9,775 nt of DNA from CAXMST01 sp035267205. Lineage in GTDB: Bacteria; Actinomycetota; Thermoleophilia; Solirubrobacterales; 70-9. A program made the position numbers and the translations under genes. The notes beneath the pieces were generated by a model. That model ran no database searches. It saw only the letters and a list, made by a program, of their open reading frames with translations, and had not been told where the DNA came from. The stretch's first letter is position 1. The number at the start of each line of letters is the position of its first letter. Shown here in pieces: positions 5,529 to 9,775 of the stretch. Where the stretch lies: contig DATFLZ010000220.1 of NCBI GenBank assembly GCA_035267205.1, forward strand, positions 1-9,775. Direction: 5' to 3'.

Positions 5529-6428
5529 TCAGCGGATCTGGGGAACGGCGATCGCCGCCGCCTCGCCGACCGCGTCGAGGCTCTCCGGGCAGACCTTGTC
5601 GAGGGTGTCCTCGGGCGTATGCCACCAGGCACCCGGCGTTCCGCCGGGGCCGTAGGTGAAGTCGATCAGGTCAACCGCCGGGATCCCGGCCTCGAGGAAC
5701 GGGACGTGATCGTCGGCGACCGGTCCGGACTCCCCCTCGAACGGCGCGCCGCCCGCCGCCTCGGCGAACAGGCCGTAGAGCGCCGGGTCGGAGTTGGCCT
5801 CCCGCGGAAGCTGCAGATCACAGTCCCCGACCAGGTCGAAGAGGACCATCGCCCGGAGTTCACTCAGCGGGGGCGAGGCCTGCCGGCCTCCGGCTTCCGC
5901 GTAGCGAACGTACTGGCGACTACCGCGGGTGCCGTCCTCGGTGAAGGGCCGGTCCCCGCGGGCCTCCTCGGCATCGAAGAGCGCGATCGCGATCGAGGGG
6001 CCGTCCAGCGGTGGCTCGAGGCTACGGGCCAGCTCCAGCACCACAGCGACGCCCGAGGCGCCGTCGTTCGCGCCCACGAAATCAGGGCCGACGTCGTCCT
6101 TGGTGTCGTGGTGGGCGCCGACGACCACGTAGCCGTCCTCGGCGCCGGGGATGGTGCCGACCACGTTCCTCAGGGGCGCCTGAATGCGAACGTCCTCCAC
6201 GCCCGCCGCCTCGAGCTTCGCCGCCAGAGCACGGGTGAGCCTCGCGCTCGCGGCTGAGCCAGCCGGGCGCGGGCCGATCTCGACCTGCGCGCGGAGGTCA
6301 TCGAACGACCGCTCGGCATCGAAGCGACCCTCCGGCGCAGCCGCGCGCTCGCCGCCGTCACCGCCGCAGCCCGCGATCAGCAGCAGCGCGAGAACGAGGG
6401 CGTATCGGGCCTTCCAAATCGGACGCAC
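5529..6428 (-). CDS. M28-family metallopeptidase or glutaminyl-cyclase-like lipoprotein
   Basis: This is a 299-aa exported zinc enzyme. The N-terminus is a lipoprotein signal: basic residues, hydrophobic 10-18, then lipobox Ile18-Ala-Gly-Cys21 and a Gly/Glu/Ala linker. The M28 metal and catalytic residues are visible: His106-x-Asp108 (AHHDTK), Asp122 (GANDGASG), Glu154-Glu155 (DAEEA), Asp198/Asp202 (FDLVGD), and His270 (WWHTPEDT). The phrases GSRQYV (169-174), ADDHVPFLEAGIPAVDLIDF (238-257) and WWHTPEDTLDKV resemble glutaminyl-peptide cyclotransferases, which share this fold. Aminopeptidase and cyclase roles therefore both remain open. I chose GTG 6428 because it gives a proper lipoprotein signal. 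The reading frame continues upstream but only as antisense to the WS/DGAT gene. Confidence 0.85.
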   Translation of the reverse strand: MRPIWKARYALVLALLLIAGCGGDGGERAAAPEGRFDAERSFDDLRAQVEIGPRPAGSAASARLTRALAAKLEAAGVEDVRIQAPLRNVVGTIPGAEDGYVVVGAHHDTKDDVGPDFVGANDGASGVAVVLELARSLEPPLDGPSIAIALFDAEEARGDRPFTEDGTRGSRQYVRYAEAGGRQASPPLSELRAMVLFDLVGDCDLQLPREANSDPALYGLFAEAAGGAPFEGESGPVADDHVPFLEAGIPAVDLIDFTYGPGGTPGAWWHTPEDTLDKVCPESLDAVGEAAAIAVPQIR

Positions 6429-6446
6429 TCCCGGTACGTTAGGCCC
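6429..6446. promoter_or_regulatory. 18-bp divergent promoter with shared symmetric -10
   Basis: Only 18 bp separate the GTG of the M28-like gene from the ATG of the WS/DGAT gene. The near-palindrome TACGTTA (6435-6441) reads as TACGTT on the plus strand, ending 6 nt before the ATG. It reads as TAACGT on the minus strand, ending 7 nt before the GTG. Neither gene has room for a ribosome binding site outside the other's start region. A bidirectional, leaderless promoter is the simplest reading. Confidence 0.55.
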
Positions 6447-7901
6447 ATGTCCCAGGGCCACATGGACCGTCTCACGTCGGTGGATGCATCGTTTCTGGCC
6501 AACGAGACCAGCACCAGCCACATGCACATCGGTGCCGTCATCGTTCTGGAGGGCCCGCCTCCGAGCTACGAGGACCTCGTCGCGCACATCAACAGCCGGC
6601 TGTATCTGGTCCCGCGCTATCGACAGAAGCTCGCGTTCCCGCCCGCGGAGACCGGCCGCCCGTTCTGGATCGATGATGGTCGCTTCAACATCAATTACCA
6701 CGTGCGTCATTCGGCGCTGCCGGCACCCGGCGGCGAGGACCAGCTCCGGCGCACCGCGGCTCGGATCTTCTCCCAGCAGCTCGACCGCGGCAAGCCGCTG
6801 TGGGAGCTGTGGCTCGTTCAGGGGCTGAAGCGGAAGCGGTTCGCGCTGATCTCGAAGACGCACCACGCGGTGATCGACGGGATCGCGGGGGTCGACATCG
6901 CGACCGTGCTCTTCGATGTCGAGCCGAAATCCGAGCCCGACCGCACCGAGGTCAAGTGGACGCCGAGGCACCCGCCGACGAACGCCCAGCTCGCGGCCCG
7001 TGGCATCGAGGGGCTGGCGCGAACCCCCTTCCAGCTGGCGCGACGCCTCGAGTCGGCAGCCCGCCGTCCTCGCACCGCGGTCTCGGTGGCCGTCGAGGCC
7101 GTCGAGGGTGTCGGCGACGTCGCCAGGGCGCTCACGGACCCGGCACCCGACGTGCCACTCAACACCGAGATCGGCAGCCATCGGAGATTCGTCTGGGTCC
7201 GCTCCGACCTCGACCGCTTCAAGCGGATCAAGACGGCTCTCGGCGGCACCGTCAACGACGTGGTGCTGGCCGCAGTCTCGGGCGGGTTGCGGCGCTGGCT
7301 CGAGAGCCGGGGCGTCGCGACGGACAGGCTCGATCTACGGGCGCTGGTCCCCGTCTCGATCCGGGCCGAAAACGAGCACGGGCAACTCGGCAACGAGCTG
7401 GCGGCGGTCCGCGGCCCTCTCCCGGTCCACATCGAGGATCCGGCCGAGCGACTGCGCGTCGTCCGAGCACAGATGGGCCATGTCAAGGAGTCGAAGCAGG
7501 CGATCGGCGCCGAGGTGATCTCCCGCTTCAACGACTTCGCTCCCCCGACGCTTCTGGCTCAGGCCGCCCGGCTGAACTTCTCCACGAGGCTCTTCAATCT
7601 GATCGTCACCAATGTGCCCGGCCCGCAGATTCCCCTCTACGTGCTCGGTCGCAAGCTCGAGGACGTGTTCCCGGTCGCCTTTCTCCCCGAGAACCACGCG
7701 CTGGCGATCGCGATCATGTCCTACAACGGCGGCATCAACTTCGGCCTTCTCGCCGACTACGACGCGATTCCCGACATCATCGCGGTGGGCGAGAGCGTCG
7801 AGGCCGAGGTCGAGGCGCTGCTCGAGGCCGCCGAGCAGGCGGAGCGGGACGGCGGGGAAGAACCGGGCGTCGTGGAGCGGGCCTCCCAATCCTCAAGCTA
7901 G
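6447..7901 (+). CDS. WS/DGAT-type wax ester synthase/diacylglycerol O-acyltransferase
   Basis: This 484-aa bifunctional acyltransferase joins fatty acyl-CoA to diacylglycerol or long-chain alcohols, making triacylglycerol or wax esters for storage at the membrane and lipid droplets. The catalytic HHxxxDG motif is His139-His-Ala-Val-Ile-Asp-Gly145. The PLWE motif (117-120) lies before it. The N-terminal MDRLTSVDASFLANE (6-20) and the C-terminal domain motifs (GTVNDVVLAAVSGGLRRWL, VPVSIR, VTNVPGP, and SYNGGINFGLLADYD) are all typical. Length matches the usual 450-500 aa, and I see no truncation. The ATG at 6447 has no Shine-Dalgarno and a TACGTT 6 nt upstream; Met6 is an alternative start. Actinobacteria often carry several paralogues, so substrate preference is open. 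Confidence 0.93.
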   Translation: MSQGHMDRLTSVDASFLANETSTSHMHIGAVIVLEGPPPSYEDLVAHINSRLYLVPRYRQKLAFPPAETGRPFWIDDGRFNINYHVRHSALPAPGGEDQLRRTAARIFSQQLDRGKPLWELWLVQGLKRKRFALISKTHHAVIDGIAGVDIATVLFDVEPKSEPDRTEVKWTPRHPPTNAQLAARGIEGLARTPFQLARRLESAARRPRTAVSVAVEAVEGVGDVARALTDPAPDVPLNTEIGSHRRFVWVRSDLDRFKRIKTALGGTVNDVVLAAVSGGLRRWLESRGVATDRLDLRALVPVSIRAENEHGQLGNELAAVRGPLPVHIEDPAERLRVVRAQMGHVKESKQAIGAEVISRFNDFAPPTLLAQAARLNFSTRLFNLIVTNVPGPQIPLYVLGRKLEDVFPVAFLPENHALAIAIMSYNGGINFGLLADYDAIPDIIAVGESVEAEVEALLEAAEQAERDGGEEPGVVERASQSSS

Positions 7902-7939
7902 CCACCGCCGCAGCCGACATATAGATGGGAACGGAAGCA

Positions 7940-8254
7940 ATGAGCGACGACAGCCAGACACCAAGCCCTGGACCCTTCCGTTACCACTTGGAGCTGACGC
8001 CGGCGCAGTTGAAGATCACCCATACGGCGCTGCACTCATTGCTGGACGACTTCGGGCACGAGCAGTCGGACGTCCATCGGGTAATCAGGGACGTTCTCGA
8101 CAAGCTGCCCGACGAGCACGCCATGCGCGCCATCAGTCTCGACACCGAACTGGAGCGCGAGCTGAACGGCGGCGGCGCCCCGGCGGTTCTCGATCGCGAC
8201 GACGAGGGACCCGAGCCGAGCCCCGACGACGGCCCCGGGCCGTCGGCCGCCTAG
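7940..8254 (+). CDS. Small acidic protein of unknown function
   Basis: This is a 104-aa soluble protein that I do not recognise. A conserved-looking core of about 75 residues begins FRYHLELTPAQLKITHTALHSLLDDFGHEQSDVHRVIRDVLDKLPDEHAMRAI and is predicted to be mainly helical. A Pro/Asp/Glu/Gly-rich disordered tail follows. There is no membrane segment or signal peptide. I prefer the ATG at 7940, which has purine-rich GGGAACGGAAG just upstream; an in-frame ATG at 7925 would add five residues. It starts 38 bp after the WS/DGAT stop on the same strand, so co-transcription is likely. A strong hairpin follows its stop. Confidence 0.7.
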   Translation: MSDDSQTPSPGPFRYHLELTPAQLKITHTALHSLLDDFGHEQSDVHRVIRDVLDKLPDEHAMRAISLDTELERELNGGGAPAVLDRDDEGPEPSPDDGPGPSAA

Positions 8255-8263
8255 CCGCAGCGC

Positions 8264-8290
8264 GGCGCTCTCGCCGCCGTTGAGAGCGCC
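8264..8290 (+). terminator. 9-bp GC-rich hairpin after the small protein gene
   Basis: GGCGCTCTC at 8264-8272 pairs perfectly with GAGAGCGCC at 8282-8290 across a 9-nt loop. It lies 9 nt after the stop at 8254 and before the DMT transporter promoter. It is the longest perfect stem I found between genes. It lacks a T-tract, so it is a terminator by position only. An operator for the downstream gene is also possible. Confidence 0.5.
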
Positions 8291-8305
8291 TTGACGGCGC
8301 TGCTC

Positions 8306-8311
8306 TAGCCT
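8306..8311 (+). promoter_or_regulatory. Putative -10 (TAGCCT) for the DMT transporter gene
   Basis: TAGCCT ends 11 nt before the ATG at 8323, predicting a leader of about 4-5 nt. A TTGACG at 8291-8296 looks like a -35 but its 9-bp spacing is too short to be used with this -10. Confidence 0.35.
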
Positions 8312-8322
8312 GCCGCTCCCTC

Positions 8323-9210
8323 ATGTCCCTCTCCGTTCAGATCGGGCTGCTCTTCGCGGTGGCCACGGCCTTCGCCTCGGTGCTCGGCTTCCTCTACAAG
8401 CACCGTGGCGCGGTCGACTCGCCCGATGTTGAGTGGCGGCGCCCGATCCGTACCTCGCTCGCGCTCTTCCGCAACCCGTGGTACTCGCTCGGGATCGTGA
8501 TCGCGACCCTGGGCTGGGGCTTCCACGTCGCCGCCCTGGCGCTGGCGCCGATCTCCCTGGTCCAGTCGGTGATCGCGGGTGGCCTCGTCCTGCTCACCGT
8601 GACCGCGGACCGGCTCTTCGCCCACAGCGTCACGCGGCGCGAGTGGATCGGCGTCGGCCTCGCAGCGCTCGGGCTCGCCTTCCTCGCCGCAACCCTCGAC
8701 GGCGGTGCCTCGGAGGCCTATTCGGGCTTCGAGGGCTCGCGCCTCGCCGTCTACCTGGTGGCGCTCACGATCGCAGCGACGCTGGTCGCCTACTTCGGCC
8801 AGCGCACGCATCACGCCGGCGTTGCGCTCGGCGCCTCCGCCGGAATCTTCTGGGCCGCCTCGGATACGACGATCAAGGCGGCGAGCGACTCGATCGGAAG
8901 CGAGGGCGTGCTGCTGATCGTGCTCAGCCCGTTCGGCCTGATGATCGCCGTCTATTCGCTGATCGGTCTCGTTATCTCAGCGAAGAGCCTGCAGATCGGC
9001 AAGGCCGTCCCCGTGATCGCGCTGACCAGCGTGGCCGCCAACGCGCTGACGATCGCGGCGGGCCCGATCGTCTTCGGTGAGCCGATGCCCGACGATCCCG
9101 TCGGCTTCGCGATCCGCATCCTCGCCTTCTGCCTCGTGGTCTTCGCCGCGGCTCTGACCCCGGCCCCGGTGCGCGCGGCCGAGGCCGAGCTGGAGGCCGA
9201 GCCGGCGTAG
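8323..9210 (+). CDS. DMT-superfamily (EamA/NIPA-like) membrane transporter
   Basis: This is a 295-aa polytopic membrane protein. I see about nine hydrophobic helices, at residues 5-24, 54-74, 77-96, 107-124, 141-158, 165-187, 196-219, 226-250 and 261-280. A tenth may be missed. The arrangement, the helix-pair ALAPISLVQSVIAGGLVLLTVTADRL (73-98) and the FGEPMPDDP loop (251-259) are typical of drug/metabolite transporters, including those resembling NIPA magnesium transporters. The C-terminal tail is acidic and Ala-rich. The substrate cannot be predicted. It is 68 bp downstream of the small protein gene, separated by a strong hairpin, so it is probably a separate transcript. It converges on the right-edge gene. 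Confidence 0.82.
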   Translation: MSLSVQIGLLFAVATAFASVLGFLYKHRGAVDSPDVEWRRPIRTSLALFRNPWYSLGIVIATLGWGFHVAALALAPISLVQSVIAGGLVLLTVTADRLFAHSVTRREWIGVGLAALGLAFLAATLDGGASEAYSGFEGSRLAVYLVALTIAATLVAYFGQRTHHAGVALGASAGIFWAASDTTIKAASDSIGSEGVLLIVLSPFGLMIAVYSLIGLVISAKSLQIGKAVPVIALTSVAANALTIAAGPIVFGEPMPDDPVGFAIRILAFCLVVFAAALTPAPVRAAEAELEAEPA

Positions 9211-9217
9211 GCCTCGC

Positions 9218-9228
9218 GGGGAAGCCCC
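9218..9228. terminator. Short hairpin between convergent genes
   Basis: GGGG at 9218-9221 pairs with CCCC at 9225-9228 across AAG, inside the 18-bp gap between the convergent stop codons. The 4-bp stem is weak, so a shared terminator is only a possibility. Confidence 0.2.
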
Positions 9229-9775
9229 CTAGGGATTCATCTCGTAGGCGCCGGCGAGCGCGCAGACCTTCTCGACGACGGCCTCGAACCGGGCCTCGTC
9301 GGTGGCCGGCTTGGTCACCGCGCGCAGGGCCCAGTCCTGCTGTTCCGCCGTGGCCGAGTTCTTGCCGTGGAGCTCGATCGCGTAGGCGGAGAAATCGCGC
9401 ACGAACACGTCGAAGATCTGATCGAGCGTGTCGGTGGCGAGCTCGGTCAGCTCGGCCTGCTCGAGGATCAGCTGCCCGTACGGGATCAGGCTGAACAGCT
9501 CGCCCAGGGTGAGCAGATAGTCGAGGTCCTTCTGCTGGTGCTCGTCGGGTGGCGCGGTGGTCAGCAGGTCCTTGAGCGACGCGGCCTGCTCGGTGAAGAC
9601 CGCGACGTTGGGCACGTGCTCGAAGCGCTTGTAGGTCTCCAACCAGTCGGCGAACTGGATCTTCGAGAGGCCGCGGGTCGGACCCTGGTCGAACAGGAAG
9701 GTGTCGTCGACGGGATCCCGCCGCGGCAGCGGGGGCTCGAGGTCGCCCGGGTTGAAGAGGTAACCGGCCATGAAC
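9229..9775 (-). CDS. C-terminal part of a probable acyl-CoA dehydrogenase (partial)
   Basis: The gene enters from beyond the right edge; 180 residues plus a preceding in-frame Phe codon are visible. The sequence FMAGYLFNPGDLEPPLPRRDPVDDTFLFDQGPTRGL, the long helices after it (KRFEHVPNVAVFTEQAASLKDLL, and YGQLILEQAEL) and the end ALAGAYEMNP resemble the C-terminal extension of some actinobacterial acyl-CoA dehydrogenases as I remember them. This was not checked by search. The ATG at 9771 is probably an internal Met: it has no -10 or ribosome site in view, and the frame stays open to the window edge. If the call is right, it is a flavoprotein of fatty-acid or related acyl-CoA oxidation. The catalytic and FAD domains lie outside the window. 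Confidence 0.55.
   Translation of the reverse strand, partial: FMAGYLFNPGDLEPPLPRRDPVDDTFLFDQGPTRGLSKIQFADWLETYKRFEHVPNVAVFTEQAASLKDLLTTAPPDEHQQKDLDYLLTLGELFSLIPYGQLILEQAELTELATDTLDQIFDVFVRDFSAYAIELHGKNSATAEQQDWALRAVTKPATDEARFEAVVEKVCALAGAYEMNP

Noticed and set aside
6429..7181. Upstream extension of the M28-like frame to a 550-aa protein
   Set aside because: The extra 251 residues are antisense to the WS/DGAT gene and would bury the clear lipoprotein signal peptide that starts at the GTG at 6428.
41..7902. GCTAGC repeated at 41-46, 821-826, 4444-4449 and 7897-7902
   Set aside because: Three of the four coincide with TAG stop codons and the fourth (821-826) overlaps a TAGCCT -10. No longer shared flank exists, so it is not a dispersed repeat.
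6800..7924. 374-aa plus-strand frame inside the WS/DGAT gene
   Set aside because: It is a shifted frame of a gene with intact catalytic motifs through to its C-terminus, and its composition is Arg/Gly-rich.
8291..8296. TTGACG as a -35 box for the DMT transporter gene
   Set aside because: The only nearby -10-like hexamer is 9 bp away, far short of the usual 16-18 bp, and it adjoins the hairpin arm.
1..9775. CRISPR array, insertion sequence, tRNA or prophage signs
   Set aside because: I saw no spaced direct repeats, transposase, integrase or tRNA-like cloverleaf, and codon use looks even across the window.

Overview
The window is very GC-rich, has G/C-ending codons almost throughout, and is packed with genes. 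It carries typical actinobacterial genes: a WS/DGAT-type wax ester/triacylglycerol synthase, IspH, an RDD membrane protein and an M28-type lipoprotein. The style resembles deep-branching Actinomycetota (Thermoleophilia/Solirubrobacterales), but that is an impression from protein style, not a search result. I see no tRNA, rRNA, CRISPR, IS element, phage gene or integrase. The region looks like ordinary chromosome.

Layout, left to right. (1) 42-808, minus: a 66-aa single-span protein overlaps by 4 bp a 189-aa four-span membrane protein. (2) 872-1489, minus: a TenA/PqqC-fold protein with the ligand pattern of heme-oxygenase-like diiron oxidases. (3) 1490-1632: a divergent promoter region. (4) 1633-3435, plus: a thioredoxin-fold protein lacking its CxxC, then an NAD(P)-binding epimerase/3-beta-HSD-like SDR. 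(5) 3455-6428, minus: in transcription order, an M28/glutaminyl-cyclase-like lipoprotein, an RDD protein with a helical N-terminus, and ispH. (6) 6447-9210, plus: WS/DGAT, a small unknown acidic protein and a DMT-type transporter. (7) 9229-9775, minus: the C-terminal part of a protein running off the right edge, probably an acyl-CoA dehydrogenase.

The most striking non-coding pattern is promoter placement. Eight of the twelve genes have a TANNNT -10-like hexamer ending only 6-11 nt before the chosen start codon, usually with no Shine-Dalgarno. This predicts leaderless or nearly leaderless mRNAs. At 6429-6446 two divergent genes are separated by only 18 bp, and one near-palindromic TACGTTA supplies a -10 for both strands.

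Functionally the genes are mixed: isoprenoid precursor synthesis (IspH), neutral lipid storage (WS/DGAT), perhaps fatty-acid oxidation (right-edge gene), export and membrane functions, and redox-fold proteins of unknown role. I do not see a single multi-gene system. The best leads are the shared bidirectional -10, the leaderless layout, the cysteine-poor thioredoxin-like protein and the possible diiron oxidase with an inverted repeat in its promoter.
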